A stretch of DNA of 64,000 nt from Pseudomonas viridiflava (GCF_900580865.1 NZ_UTBZ01000099.1:78001-142000); one strand, 5' to 3'. Shown: positions 25,261 to 36,114, counted from the first letter of the stretch. Translations and numbers: made by a program. The notes: generated from the sequence alone by a model not told the origin.

Positions 25261-26442
25261 ATGCCCGATAACACCCGCCGCGCCCGTGACGAAGCCTTTT
25301 GGCAAACGTTCGCCGACCGTTACGACGTTCAACCCGGCCCCGTGAACCTGGAAAACGGTTACTTCGGGCGCATGTCGCGCACGGTGATCGAGGAATACCA
25401 GCGCAATATCGAGCTGATCAACACCAGCAATTCGGTGTACGTGCGCCAGCGTTTCGAGCAGCACGACAACCTCGATATCCGCGCACAACTGGCCGAGCTG
25501 ATCGGCGTGCGCGCGCAGAGCGTAGCCTTCACCCGCAACGCCACCGAAGGCCTCCAATCGCTGATCCGCAACTACAACCGCTTGCAACCGGGCGATCAGG
25601 TGCTGATCAGTGATCTGGAATACGACACGGTCAAAGGCGCCATGCGCTGGCTGGCCAGACATCGTGGTGCCGAGGTGATCGAGATTGCCCACGCGCACCC
25701 AGCGAGTTACGACAGTCTGCTGGAGACTTACCGCGAAGCGTTCAGCGGCCAGCCGAAGATCAAGCTGATGGCCCTGACTCACGTCACTCACCGCACCGGC
25801 CTGGTCATGCCGGTACAAGCCATCGCCGCGCTCGCCAAAGAGCATGGCGTCGATGTCATTCTCGACGGCGCCCATGCGCTCGGTCAGATCGAGTTCGATC
25901 TTGAAGCACTGGGCATCTCTTTCGCCGGATTCAACCTGCACAAATGGATCGGCGCGCCACTCACCCTCGGCTTCCTGTATATCGCGCCGCAACGCCTGGG
26001 CGATATCGATCCGGACATGGATGAAATGCATTACCCGGCCAATGATATCCGTGCGCGCACGTCGTACAGCACGCCCAACATTCCAGCACTGATGACCTTG
26101 CCGCTGGTGTTCGAGGAGCACCGCTCCCTCGGCGGTGCGCCGGCCAAGGGCGCTCGCGTCAATTATCTGCGCAATCTGTGGGTCAGCGCGGTGCGGCATT
26201 TGCCGGGTATCGAGGTGATGACGCCAGACGATCCACGGCTGTATTGCGGCATCACATCGCTGCGCTTCACCCGGCACGACAATCAACAGGCGATGGCCGA
26301 GCGTCTGCTCAACGACTACAACCTGTTCACCGTGGTGCGCAACGGCGCGGCCAGCGGGCCGAGCATCCGCATTACACCGGGGCTGACCACCACCGCTGCC
26401 GACATGCAGTTACTGGTGCGGGCGCTGAACGAACTGCGCTAA
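25261..26442 (+). CDS. Class V aminotransferase, isopenicillin-N-epimerase-like
   Basis: A 393-residue PLP enzyme of the class V (NifS/CsdA) fold. The PLP lysine is K228 in FAGFNLHKWIGAP, with D202 in ILDGAHALGQ and TRNATEGL holding the cofactor phosphate. The subfamily includes isopenicillin N epimerase and uncharacterised relatives, and lacks the active-site cysteine loop of desulfurases. Substrate unknown. Its stop overlaps the stop of the convergent gene at 26439 by four bases. The first residues (MPDNTRRARDEAFWQTFADRY) fit the family. Confidence 0.83.
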   Translation: MPDNTRRARDEAFWQTFADRYDVQPGPVNLENGYFGRMSRTVIEEYQRNIELINTSNSVYVRQRFEQHDNLDIRAQLAELIGVRAQSVAFTRNATEGLQSLIRNYNRLQPGDQVLISDLEYDTVKGAMRWLARHRGAEVIEIAHAHPASYDSLLETYREAFSGQPKIKLMALTHVTHRTGLVMPVQAIAALAKEHGVDVILDGAHALGQIEFDLEALGISFAGFNLHKWIGAPLTLGFLYIAPQRLGDIDPDMDEMHYPANDIRARTSYSTPNIPALMTLPLVFEEHRSLGGAPAKGARVNYLRNLWVSAVRHLPGIEVMTPDDPRLYCGITSLRFTRHDNQQAMAERLLNDYNLFTVVRNGAASGPSIRITPGLTTTAADMQLLVRALNELR

Positions 26443-27017
26443 AACACCGCGCCTGTGGATTTCTCGTAGCCAGCAAGGCCGATCTGCGACGACACCGCAA
26501 AGGTGTCGACGCCGATCGTCAGGCTGCCGAAGTAGCCGTCCTCAAGACCTTCCTCGCCAATCGGTCGCAACACCAGTCGCGAAGCATCATCCCCCGCCGT
26601 TTCACAACTACAGACATCCGGAAGATGCAGCCGTCCTGCCCAGGCCTCCTGATGTGACTGCGGGTGTTGATCATCACTGGCGATGCACACGCTCATGGCG
26701 ATGCACGAGGCCCCGCCAGAGTGCTGATCCGGGTAAATACTGGTAAACCGCACGATGCCTTGGCTGTCGGTCGACTGGGCGCCGCACAGGCTGTCGGCGC
26801 CAATGTCCTGTTCGATCCGGACCTGGGCGCCAACCACTGGCTCACCGGTCATGGCGTCGACCAGGGCCAGACGTAAAACCAAGGGCAGGCCTTCGATGCC
26901 GCCACTGATGTTGCGCACCTTGCTTTCGGTTTTGCGCCAATCGAAGCTGCCAGGGATATGAGTTTGCCGTTGCCGAAGAGGCTGATGGGGCAAGTCTGCT
27001 GATTGATGGTCGTCCAT
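26439..27017 (-). CDS. Degenerate intradiol ring-cleavage dioxygenase-like protein
   Basis: A 192-residue beta-rich protein. The segment GLPLVLRLALVDAMTGEPVVGAQVRIEQ followed by QSTDSQGIVRFTSIYPDQH is the core of the intradiol dioxygenase family. The iron ligands are lost: the usual YPGWY reads YPDQH (95-99), the HIH pair reads CIA around 104-108, and the earlier tyrosine is absent. It is therefore not expected to cleave catechols. Six cysteines are present. It ends by overlapping the aminotransferase stop. The function may be binding or structural. Confidence 0.65.
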   Translation of the reverse strand: MDDHQSADLPHQPLRQRQTHIPGSFDWRKTESKVRNISGGIEGLPLVLRLALVDAMTGEPVVGAQVRIEQDIGADSLCGAQSTDSQGIVRFTSIYPDQHSGGASCIAMSVCIASDDQHPQSHQEAWAGRLHLPDVCSCETAGDDASRLVLRPIGEEGLEDGYFGSLTIGVDTFAVSSQIGLAGYEKSTGAVF

Positions 27018-27109
27018 GAGGCGTTCTCTCTTCCGTAAGATGAACGCAGATTAGCGCCACGCCAACGCGGTTGTGCGGTAACTATGTATCGCGTCGTAAC
27101 GGTGTCGAT

Positions 27110-27200
27110 GTAGGAGCTGCCGAAGGCTGCGATCTTTTGATGTTGGCGCTCAAGAGCAAGGTCAAAAGATCGCAGCCTCGTTTCACTCGACAGCTCCTAC
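27110..27200. repeat. Paired REP element, type C, with altered right arm
   Basis: GTAGGAGCTGCCGAAGGCTG is paired with a right arm in which the usual TTCGGC reads CGTTTCACTCGAC. 91 bp, between the intradiol-like gene and eda. Confidence 0.85.
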
Positions 27201-27227
27201 ATAGCTTCTACATAGCAATTTTCAGGC

Positions 27228-27260
27228 AAAAAAAAACGGTGCACCGACCAAGCGCACCGT
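27228..27260 (-). terminator. Terminator of the zwf-pgl-eda operon
   Basis: A run of nine A on the plus strand beside ACGGTGC/GCACCGT. On the minus strand this is a stem-loop followed by T, 38 bases after the eda stop. Confidence 0.75.
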
Positions 27261-27297
27261 AAAGCCGTAGAACACACAACGAAGTGTCTGGTAACAA

Positions 27298-27963
27298 TCA
27301 GTCCAGCAGCGCCAGTGCCTCGGCGGTGCATTCCTGAATGCGCGCCCAGTCGCCGTTCTTGATCCACTCAGGATCAAGCATCCAGCTACCGCCCACGCAC
27401 ATGACGTTTTTCAGCGCCATGTAGCTTTTGATGTTGGCCGGGCCGACGCCGCCAGTCGGGCAGAATTTGACTTCGCCGAACGGGCCGCCGAGGGCCTTGA
27501 TTGCCGCCACGCCACCGCTGACTTCAGCCGGGAACAGCTTGAAGCGGCGATAGCCCAGACCGTAGCCTTCCATGATGCCGGAGGCGTTGCTGATGCCCGG
27601 CAACAGCGGAATCGGGCTGTCGACGCTGGCTTCGAGCAGGTCACGGGTGATGCCCGGGGTGACGATGAATTGCGAACCGGCCGCTTCGGCAGCCGCGAGC
27701 ATGTTGCGATCGAGCACGGTGCCGGCACCGGTCATCAGTTCCGGACGCTGGTCGCGCAGGATCTGGATGGCCTTGAGGCCGAATTGCGAACGCAGGGTCA
27801 CTTCCAGCGCAGTGAGGCCACCGGCAGCCAGGGCGTCGGCCAGTGGCAGCACGTCCTGTTCGCGAGCGATGGTGATCACCGGCAGGATCCGCGCCTTGGC
27901 GCAGAGGCTGTCGATCAGGGCAACTTTGTCCGCCATGGAAACGGTCGGGGATGGGGTTGTCAT
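27298..27963 (-). CDS. eda: KDPG aldolase
   Basis: A 221-residue enzyme that splits 2-keto-3-deoxy-6-phosphogluconate into pyruvate and glyceraldehyde-3-phosphate, the last Entner-Doudoroff step. The Schiff-base lysine is K142 in RRFKLFPAEVSGG, and the general base E54 is in ALEVTLRS. The ATG at 27963 has AAGGAAC at good spacing and lies 17 bases after the pgl stop; a start seven codons earlier lacks a ribosome site. It is the last gene of the zwf-pgl-eda operon and regulated with it by HexR. Confidence 0.95.
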   Translation of the reverse strand: MTTPSPTVSMADKVALIDSLCAKARILPVITIAREQDVLPLADALAAGGLTALEVTLRSQFGLKAIQILRDQRPELMTGAGTVLDRNMLAAAEAAGSQFIVTPGITRDLLEASVDSPIPLLPGISNASGIMEGYGLGYRRFKLFPAEVSGGVAAIKALGGPFGEVKFCPTGGVGPANIKSYMALKNVMCVGGSWMLDPEWIKNGDWARIQECTAEALALLD

Positions 27964-27980
27964 AGCGGCTGTTCCTTGGC

Positions 27981-28680
27981 TCATGGGCACCAGTAAATCT
28001 CTAACGTAGGTTGCAGAAACGCGCGCACCGGCATGGCGGCGACGTCGTCGGATGCCAGTGCGGCATTCAGGGTGGTCAGTTTCGACTGACCGGAAATCGA
28101 CAGAATCTTGTGCTTGGCCGAAGCCAGCAGCGCACGACTCATGGTCAGGCGCTGACGCGGCACGCTCGGCGCCAGCATCGGCCAGCAACGGCGTGTGCCA
28201 TCAGCTTGCAGCGCTTCGGTCAGGTTCGGGCTGTCGGGGAACAGCGACGCGGTGTGACCGTCATCGCCCATGCCCAGCACCAGCACGTCAATCGGCGGCA
28301 ATTCCGCGAGCAAGCGATCAGCCTGTTCAGCAGCCTGCTCGACGTTGGCCGCCGCGCTATAAAGGCTGAGGAACTGCGCCTTGGCCGCCGGGCCTTTGAG
28401 CAAGTATTGCTTGAGCAGACCGGCATTGCTGTCGGCATGCTCGACCGGCACCCAGCGTTCGTCGGCGAGGGTCACGACGACCTTCGACCACTCCAGTTCC
28501 TGCTTGGCCAGGTGCTGGAAAAACGCCACAGGGCTACGACCGCCGGACACCACCAGCACCGCGTTGCCGCGTGCGGCAATGGCCTCGCTCAATTGCTTGG
28601 CAACGTTCAGCGCCAGACCTTCGGCCAACAGCACCGGGCTCTTGAATTCGTGAGCGTTCACGCCCGCAGGCAGTTGCACA

Positions 28681-28694
<14 letters not shown>
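27981..28694 (-). CDS. pgl: 6-phosphogluconolactonase
   Basis: A 237-residue enzyme that hydrolyses 6-phosphogluconolactone from Zwf. Motifs are VVSGGRSP, VTLADERWVP and GMGDDGHTASLFP, the last being the family signature. The gene begins inside the last codons of zwf (overlap 28681-28694) with GGGAGGT before its ATG, so translation is coupled. It is the second gene of the zwf-pgl-eda operon. Confidence 0.95.
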
Positions 28695-30147
<1,453 letters not shown>

Positions 30148-30212
30148 GATGTTTGTTCTTTTATCAAGTTAAGCTACAAATACCTTTTTTCAAGGCATCA
30201 CTCAAGGGAAAA

Positions 30213-30228
30213 TGTAGTAATAACCACA
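30213..30228. promoter_or_regulatory. Candidate HexR operator in the zwf-hexR promoter
   Basis: TGTAGT-AATA-ACCACA is a near-perfect dyad; the complement begins TTGTGGTTATTACTACA. It resembles the pseudomonad HexR site (TTGT-N7/8-ACAA) in half-site and spacing, although the right half differs. It lies between zwf and hexR. Confidence 0.5.
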
Positions 30229-30364
30229 ACATTTTCGCAAAATACAGATTCCGAGTGGTGGTCAGTCGGAGCCATCAGTAGGATAGGCCACCGTTACGGG
30301 CCATATCAAAGGCCCAATTTGCATAGCCCGGCGCACCTTTGCGCAGGTGAATTAGGAATTCCAT

Positions 30365-31234
30365 ATGGACCGCGTGCGAAATTTACTGGAACAGATCCAG
30401 AGTCGCCTTGAAGACCTGAACAAGGCCGAACGCAAAGTCGCCGAGGTGATCCTGCTCAACCCGCAGCAGGCCACCCGCTTCAGCATCGCCGCCCTCGCCC
30501 AGGCAGCCTCGGTGAGCGAGCCGACGGTCAACCGTTTCTGCCGTTCGTTCGGCGTCAGCGGCTACCCCGAACTCAAGCTGCAACTGGCGCAGAGCCTGGC
30601 CAGCGGCGCGGCGTATGTCAGTCGCGCGGTCGAGGCCGACGACAATCCCGAGGCGTACACGCAGAAGATTTTCGGCAGTGCCATCGCGTCGCTGGACAGT
30701 GCTTGCCAAGCGCTCGATCCGAACCTGATCAGCCGCGCTGTCGATCTGTTGATTCAGGCGCGGCAGATCCACTTTTTCGGCCTCGGGGCTTCGGCGCCGG
30801 TGGCGCTGGATGCGCAGCACAAGTTCTTCCGTTTCAATCTTGCCGTTACCGCGCACGCCGATGTGCTGATGCAGCGGATGATTGCGTCGGTGGCGCACAC
30901 CGGCGAGTTGTTCGTGATCATTTCCTACACCGGCCGCACTCGTGAGCTGGTCGAAGTGGCGCGTATTGCTCGCGAGAACGGTGCTTCGGTGTTGGGTTTG
31001 ACGGCGGAGAATTCGCCGCTGGCCAAGGCGAGTACCTTGAGCCTGAACATTCCGTTGCCGGAAGACACCGACATTTATATGCCGATGACTTCGCGGATCA
31101 TTCAGTTGACGGTGCTGGATGTGCTGGCGACGGGGATGACCTTGCGTCGCGGGGTGGATTTCCAGCCGCATTTGCGCAAGATCAAAGAGAGTTTGAATGC
31201 CAGCCGGTATCCGGTGGGTGACGAGTTCAACTGA
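30365..31234 (+). CDS. hexR: RpiR-family repressor HexR
   Basis: A 289-residue regulator with an N-terminal RpiR-type helix-turn-helix (TRFSIAALAQAASVSEPTVNRFCRSFG) and a SIS sugar-phosphate domain from about residue 125 (RQIHFFGLGASAPVALDAQHKF, VIISYTGRT). In pseudomonads it represses zwf, edd and gap-1 operons and releases DNA when bound to KDPG. AGGAATTCC precedes the ATG. It is divergent from zwf, and a 130-bp repeat pair follows in the convergent gap. Confidence 0.93.
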   Translation: MDRVRNLLEQIQSRLEDLNKAERKVAEVILLNPQQATRFSIAALAQAASVSEPTVNRFCRSFGVSGYPELKLQLAQSLASGAAYVSRAVEADDNPEAYTQKIFGSAIASLDSACQALDPNLISRAVDLLIQARQIHFFGLGASAPVALDAQHKFFRFNLAVTAHADVLMQRMIASVAHTGELFVIISYTGRTRELVEVARIARENGASVLGLTAENSPLAKASTLSLNIPLPEDTDIYMPMTSRIIQLTVLDVLATGMTLRRGVDFQPHLRKIKESLNASRYPVGDEFN

Positions 31235-31257
31235 GGCGCTAAAAGCGAAAGCCAACC

Positions 31258-31580
31258 CTCATCGGAACGCCGCCCGCCCAGCCCTCTCCCGGAGGGAGAG
31301 GGAGCCGACCGAGGTGTCTTGCGCGGTACATCGACCTGAAACACCGAGTCGATTATGGATTCACCGACATTCGTTCAGGTCGGTGAATCTCTCGAATATC
31401 CCACATTCGCCCCCTCTCCCGGAGGGAGAGGGGGCCGACCGAGGTGTCTTGCGCTATACATCGACCTGAATGATTGAGTCGATTATGGATTCAGCACTGC
31501 ACTTTCACGTCGGCGTAACTTTTGAGCATCCCGCAATCAGTCCCCTCTCCCTCCGGGAGAGGGCTAGGGTGAGGGTAGCG
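31258..31580. repeat. 130-bp extragenic repeat, two units
   Basis: GCCGACCGAGGTGTCTTGCG recurs at 31304 and 31434, exactly 130 bases apart. Each unit carries GAGTCGATTATGGATTCA and the array ends with CTCCGGGAGAGGGCTAGGG. It fills the gap between the convergent hexR and mutarotase genes. Confidence 0.8.
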
Positions 31581-31595
31581 GTGTACTTGACACAC

Positions 31596-32450
31596 TCAAG
31601 CCGCCGCCCACGCCTGCAAACTCAAATGAGCCTTCTCCCCCGGCGCCAGATGCAGACTGTCCGTCCCGCCCGCCGCCGCTTCAACACAGACAAACTCCGA
31701 AATCTCATCCCACGTCACGCCCAACAGCGGCCGCGCTCCCGGATGCCACACCACCGTGTCCGCACTGTCGCCGGTATCAATGCACAACTCACGCTGCCAA
31801 GCGTGATCTTTCAACTGCAATTCGCCGTCATGCTGAAACACCCGCTGACAGCCGCCATCCACCCGCAACTCGCCTTCCTGCTGGCAAACCTGGCGATTCA
31901 ACTGGTCATAACCTTGCGCCCCTTCGAGCCCAGACAGCGCTATCTCACCAACATCGCCAATACGCCAGTAAGCGTGCAAAGCCTGGCTCAACTGGCACGG
32001 CATGTCGTCCTGATGCTCAGTGCTCAGGCGTAATTCCATGCGTTCGCCCAGATGCGCGTGCAGGTCGACCTGCCAGTCGCACAGCTGCAATTGCCAATGC
32101 AGGCGTACGCCATCTTCGGCGCTGCTGCTGTCGAGCAACTTCCAGTCGAGTAGTCGCGCCCAACCATGGGATGGCCAGGCGTTTTCGCTCGGATGACGGC
32201 CATACCACGGCCAGCACACCGGCACACCACCGCGAATAGCGCCGACATGCGGCCACTTCGCCGCACACCACAACCACGGCTTTTGCCCGCGCGGTTGAAA
32301 GTGCAGCAACTGCGCGCCCTGACGACTGAACACCGCCTGACACAGCGGGTGATCGATCACCAACACGTCGCGCATCTGATAGCGCTCCCAGGCGAACACC
32401 GGTTGTTCACGCAGGGATCTGAAGAAGCGTTGCAGCGGATGCTCATGCAT
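31596..32450 (-). CDS. D-hexose-6-phosphate mutarotase (YeaD-like)
   Basis: A 284-residue galactose-mutarotase-fold protein of the YeaD subgroup, which interconverts anomers of glucose-6-phosphate. Typical segments are GAIRGGVPVCWPWYG (near residue 80), SHGWAR and LSQALHAYWRIGD, with the glutamate in ISEFVCVEAA near the end. Its placement among zwf, oprB and gts suits supply of the beta anomer to Zwf. The ATG at 32450 has only a weak ribosome site. Downstream of oprB with a terminator between. Confidence 0.85.
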   Translation of the reverse strand: MHEHPLQRFFRSLREQPVFAWERYQMRDVLVIDHPLCQAVFSRQGAQLLHFQPRGQKPWLWCAAKWPHVGAIRGGVPVCWPWYGRHPSENAWPSHGWARLLDWKLLDSSSAEDGVRLHWQLQLCDWQVDLHAHLGERMELRLSTEHQDDMPCQLSQALHAYWRIGDVGEIALSGLEGAQGYDQLNRQVCQQEGELRVDGGCQRVFQHDGELQLKDHAWQRELCIDTGDSADTVVWHPGARPLLGVTWDEISEFVCVEAAAGGTDSLHLAPGEKAHLSLQAWAAA

Positions 32451-32495
32451 TGGCCACGGTTCCGAATTCAACTGTCACAGGGATTACTGCCCCTC

Positions 32496-32525
32496 AAAAA
32501 AAAGCGGACAGCCTTGGCTGTCCGC
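32496..32525 (-). terminator. Terminator of oprB
   Basis: Perfect 10-bp stem GCGGACAGCC/GGCTGTCCGC with an eight-A run on the plus strand, so T on the minus strand, after the oprB stop. Confidence 0.9.
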
Positions 32526-32563
32526 AAATATGCGCACATAGAGAGGAGCTTATCGCAGACGCG

Positions 32564-33913
32564 TTAGAACGTAGACTGAATTTTCAGGCCAGCGACCAAT
32601 GCGTTATCAACTTCATCCACACCACCCGGGTGAGTGATGTACTGCAGGTTAGGACGTACGGTCAGCCAGTTGGTGACGTGGAAGCCGTAGTTGATCTCGT
32701 AGTTGTATTCGGTTTCACGAATCGGCGAGAACACCGGATTGTCGTAGTCCGAAACACCGTTGGAAACGTTCAGCAGCTCAGCGTTTTTCTTCACGTCATC
32801 GTTGACGTGGATACGCGCCGCGCCGATACCGACGTCATCCTTCGGACGCGCGTCGAACGGGCCTTTGTAGACGAACATCACCGACTGGTAGTTATCGATG
32901 AAGTTGGTGTCCTTGTCGTGGAACGTGGCGTTGGCCGCGATGTTCAGACCGCGAGAAGCATCACCGTTGTGGCTGGTGAGTTGCTGTTGCGCCACGAACC
33001 AGTAGCCGCTTTTGCTGCTGTGGGTTTTGTACGCGTCGCCAGTGGTGGCTGCGTCGAAACCGTTGACATCTTCACGAACGTCGTCGGCGTCCGCCGTGCT
33101 CTTGTAGTAACCGACGCGGTATTCGCCCGGCAGGCTGTTGACCTTCGGCGACCAGACCAACTCGACCGGAAGCACGGTACCTTTGGTGCCGCTGCCGCTG
33201 AGTTTGAAGCCGTTGCCGTGTTCCAGCTGCGACGGGTTCTGGTTGTACGCACCGATTTGCGCGTAGAGCTCGTCGTTGATGTTGTACTTCACGCGGATCG
33301 CGGCCTGGCTGACGGGCCAGTTGTACCAGATGTTGGTTGCCCAGTTACCCACTTGCGAACCGCAGAACGCGAGGTTCTGGAAGTCGCACGGGAAGGTGTT
33401 GAAGTCTTCGCCTTCACCGAAATAACCGGCCTTGACGTCGAGTTTGTTGTCGAAGAACTGGTGCTGAATCCACAATTGGGTCAGACGCACCATGTGGCCA
33501 CGGCCATAAACTTCTTGCGAGGAGCTGAGGGTGCCGGCACGCGGGTCGCCAACGCGGTCGTTGGAGATGTTGTAGCCGTTACGGTTGGTCAGCTGGATCT
33601 TCGCCTGAGTGTTATCCCAGCCCCACAGCTTTTGCAGATCGAGTGCCACGCCCAGACCGAACTGGTCAGCGTAACGCGCGGTCTTGTCATCGTTGTAGCC
33701 ACCGTTCAGGTTGCCACCGACTTCCCCAACGTAGTCAGCCTTGATGTCGATACCCTGCTCGATCAGCTTGGTACGCTCGCCACCCCAGTCGCCGGTCATC
33801 CATTTCGAGTCGGAGCTGAAGGCATCCGCCGCCATGGCGTTACCGGCCAGCACCAATGCCGCCGCAGCTGACATTTGGCAGATCAACCGGGCATTGACGT
33901 GTTTCTTTTTCAT
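32564..33913 (-). CDS. oprB: Carbohydrate-selective outer membrane porin OprB
   Basis: A 449-residue porin that lets glucose and other sugars cross the outer membrane. The signal peptide is about 29 residues (LICQMSAAAALVLAGNAMA, then ADAF). Beta-rich body with the OprB opening WMTGDWGGERTKLIEQGIDIKADYVGEVGGN, and the chain ends ...NALVAGLKIQSTF, with terminal Phe as in outer membrane proteins. GAGGATG precedes the ATG, and AATAACAATAAAG lies just upstream as a CA-like motif. Located after gtsABCD in the same direction, separated by a REP pair. Confidence 0.94.
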   Translation of the reverse strand: MKKKHVNARLICQMSAAAALVLAGNAMAADAFSSDSKWMTGDWGGERTKLIEQGIDIKADYVGEVGGNLNGGYNDDKTARYADQFGLGVALDLQKLWGWDNTQAKIQLTNRNGYNISNDRVGDPRAGTLSSSQEVYGRGHMVRLTQLWIQHQFFDNKLDVKAGYFGEGEDFNTFPCDFQNLAFCGSQVGNWATNIWYNWPVSQAAIRVKYNINDELYAQIGAYNQNPSQLEHGNGFKLSGSGTKGTVLPVELVWSPKVNSLPGEYRVGYYKSTADADDVREDVNGFDAATTGDAYKTHSSKSGYWFVAQQQLTSHNGDASRGLNIAANATFHDKDTNFIDNYQSVMFVYKGPFDARPKDDVGIGAARIHVNDDVKKNAELLNVSNGVSDYDNPVFSPIRETEYNYEINYGFHVTNWLTVRPNLQYITHPGGVDEVDNALVAGLKIQSTF

Positions 33914-33930
33914 CCCTACATCCTCGTCTT

Positions 33931-33942
33931 TATTGTTATTAA
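33931..33942 (-). promoter_or_regulatory. CA-like A-rich tract in the oprB leader
   Basis: The minus strand reads TTAATAACAATA, followed by AAGACGAGGATG. A weaker version of the AANAANAA Hfq/Crc motif, just before the ribosome site. Confidence 0.4.
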
Positions 33943-34009
33943 CTGTTTTTATCTAACGCGGTTTACATAAATTGCGATGCTCGACAGGCCGGGCACCGCT
34001 TGCTCCTTT

Positions 34010-34097
34010 GTAGGAGTGAGCCTGCTCGCGATAGCGGTGTGTCAGGTAACAACTACATCAACTGACAGGACGCAATCGCGAGCAGGCTCACTCCTAC
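34010..34097. repeat. Paired REP element, type B
   Basis: Inverted GTAGGAGTGAGCCTGCTCGC arms, 88 bp, between gtsD and oprB. The right-hand arm ends in GCAATCGCGAGCAGGCTCAC. Confidence 0.9.
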
Positions 34098-34105
34098 ATT
34101 GATCT

Positions 34106-35266
34106 TCAGCGGCCTTTGAATTGCGCCACGTTCGCAGACCGCGCATCGGTCTGTGGTTGGCCGGCAGTGCCGAGGCGCTCGCCAGTATTGGCATCGAACA
34201 ACAACACTTTCGACGGATCGAATTGCAGCGTCAGGTTCTCGCCCACCTGCGGTGCCACGTCTGGCGCCAGTCGGCAGCAGACTTTGGTGTCATTCAGATT
34301 GACGAACACCAGCGTGTCCGGACCAGTCGGCTCGGTCACCTGCACTTCAGCACGAATGCTTGGCAGGCCATTGCCCTCGCCGTTCGCCAACACGATTTGT
34401 TCCGGGCGCAGGCCGAGGATCACTTCGCGATCTTCAAGACCGGCATCCTGCATGCTCATCGGCAACTCGCAACGCGCCTGACCGCTGTCGAGCAGCGCCA
34501 GCAGACGACCATCCTTGCGTTGCAGACGCAGCGGAATGAAGTTCATCGGCGGTGAACCGATGAAACTCGCGACGAACAGGTTGGCCGGATCGTTGTAGAT
34601 CTCTTTCGGCGTGCCGAACTGCTGGATGATGCCGTCCTTCATCACCGCTACCTTGTCGCCCAGGGTCATCGCTTCGATCTGGTCGTGGGTCACGTAAACC
34701 GTGGTGGTTTTCAGGCGCTGGTGCATCAGTTTCATTTCGGTGCGCATCTCGACGCGCAGCTTGGCGTCAAGGTTGGACAACGGTTCGTCGAACAGATAGA
34801 TCTTCGGCCGCCGCGCCAGTGCACGCCCCATCGCCACACGCTGTTGCTGACCACCGGAGAGCTGACCCGGCTTGCGATTGAGCAGGTGTTCGATCTGCAA
34901 CAGCTTGGCCACGCGCGCGACTTCTTCGTCGATCGCCGACTGCGGCATCTTGCGGATCTTCAGACCGAATTCGATGTTCTCGCGCACGCTCATGGTCGGG
35001 TACAGCGCGTAGGACTGGAACACCATGGCGATGTCGCGATCCTTCGGGCTCATGCCGCTGACGTCCTGGTCACCGATCATGATCGCGCCGCCGGTGATGG
35101 TTTCCAGACCGGCGATGCAGTTCATCAGGGTCGACTTGCCGCAGCCCGACGGGCCGACGAGGATCAGGAACTCACCGTCCTTGATCGACAGTTCGATGTT
35201 CTTCAGGGTGTCCGGCAGGCCGGCACCGTAGGTCTTGTTGACGTTGCGAAGTTCGAGCGTTGCCAT
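34106..35266 (-). CDS. gtsD: Glucose/mannose ABC transporter ATP-binding protein GtsD
   Basis: A 386-residue MalK/UgpC-type ATPase. Walker A GPSGCGKST (near residue 38), signature LSGGQQQRVAMGRALARRP, Walker B IYLFDEPLSNLD, and a C-terminal OB-like regulatory region after residue 235. It powers uptake of glucose by GtsABC at the inner membrane. Last of four gts genes; gtsC stops two bases before its ATG and AAGGGGT serves it. Controlled with the others, probably by GltR. Confidence 0.94.
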   Translation of the reverse strand: MATLELRNVNKTYGAGLPDTLKNIELSIKDGEFLILVGPSGCGKSTLMNCIAGLETITGGAIMIGDQDVSGMSPKDRDIAMVFQSYALYPTMSVRENIEFGLKIRKMPQSAIDEEVARVAKLLQIEHLLNRKPGQLSGGQQQRVAMGRALARRPKIYLFDEPLSNLDAKLRVEMRTEMKLMHQRLKTTTVYVTHDQIEAMTLGDKVAVMKDGIIQQFGTPKEIYNDPANLFVASFIGSPPMNFIPLRLQRKDGRLLALLDSGQARCELPMSMQDAGLEDREVILGLRPEQIVLANGEGNGLPSIRAEVQVTEPTGPDTLVFVNLNDTKVCCRLAPDVAPQVGENLTLQFDPSKVLLFDANTGERLGTAGQPQTDARSANVAQFKGR

Positions 35267-35268
35267 GA

Positions 35269-36114
35269 TTACCCCTTGACTGCGCCGGCCGTCAGCCCGC
35301 GCACGAAATACTTGCCTGCGACCACATAGACCAGCAGGGTCGGCAGGCCGGCGATCATCGCCGCTGCCATATCAACGTTGTATTCCTTGGCGCCGGTACT
35401 GGTGTTGACCAGGTTGTTCAACGCCACCGTGATCGGTTGCGAATCACCGCTGGAGAACACCACCCCGAACAGGAAGTCGTTCCAGATCTGGGTGAACTGC
35501 CAGATCAGGCAAACCATGATGATCGGTGTCGACATCGGCAGAATGATGCGGCGGAAAATCGTGAAGAAACCCGCGCCGTCGAGGCGTGCGGCTTTCACCA
35601 GCGCATCCGGAATGCTTACGTAGTAGTTACGGAAGAACAGCGTGGTGAACGCCAGACCGTAAACCACGTGGATAAACACCAGGCCGGTGGTGGTGCTCGC
35701 CAGACCCATTTTGCCGAGGGTGAACGAGGCCGGCAGCAGCACGGTCTGGAACGGCAGGAAGCAGCCGAACAACAGCAGACCGAAGAACAACTGCGAACCA
35801 CGGAAGCGCCAGAACGACAGCACATAACCGTTCAGTGCACCGATGGCGGTGGAGATGATCACGGCCGGAACGGTGATCTTGATCGAGTTCCAGAAGTAAC
35901 CGTCAACCGTGGCCCAGGCCTTGACCCAGCCGATGCCGCTGACCACGGTCGGCCAGCTCAGCAGGTTGCCGGTGCTGATGTCTTCCGGGGTCTTGAAGCT
36001 GGTCAGCAACATGACCACCAGCGGCACCAGATAAAGCAGTACGGCGATGATCAGCACCGCGTAAATCGCGATGCGACTCAGGCTGATAGCGGGTTTGGCA
36101 GCGAGACTAGTCAT
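35269..36114 (-). CDS. gtsC: Glucose ABC transporter permease GtsC
   Basis: A 281-residue permease of the MalG group with six membrane helices and the EAA-loop DALVKAARLDGAGFFTIFRRIILP near residues 180-200, which docks on GtsD. It forms the channel with GtsB. The start overlaps the gtsB stop by eight bases with GAGGACC as ribosome site, so the genes are translationally coupled. Confidence 0.93.
   Translation of the reverse strand: MTSLAAKPAISLSRIAIYAVLIIAVLLYLVPLVVMLLTSFKTPEDISTGNLLSWPTVVSGIGWVKAWATVDGYFWNSIKITVPAVIISTAIGALNGYVLSFWRFRGSQLFFGLLLFGCFLPFQTVLLPASFTLGKMGLASTTTGLVFIHVVYGLAFTTLFFRNYYVSIPDALVKAARLDGAGFFTIFRRIILPMSTPIIMVCLIWQFTQIWNDFLFGVVFSSGDSQPITVALNNLVNTSTGAKEYNVDMAAAMIAGLPTLLVYVVAGKYFVRGLTAGAVKG

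Noticed and set aside
27298..28188. Longer eda reading to 28188
   Set aside because: The extra 75 codons overlap pgl in another frame and lack KDPG aldolase similarity; the start at 27963 has a good ribosome site.
32450..32471. Upstream start of the mutarotase
   Set aside because: It would be TTG without a ribosome site; the ATG at 32450 gives the family start.
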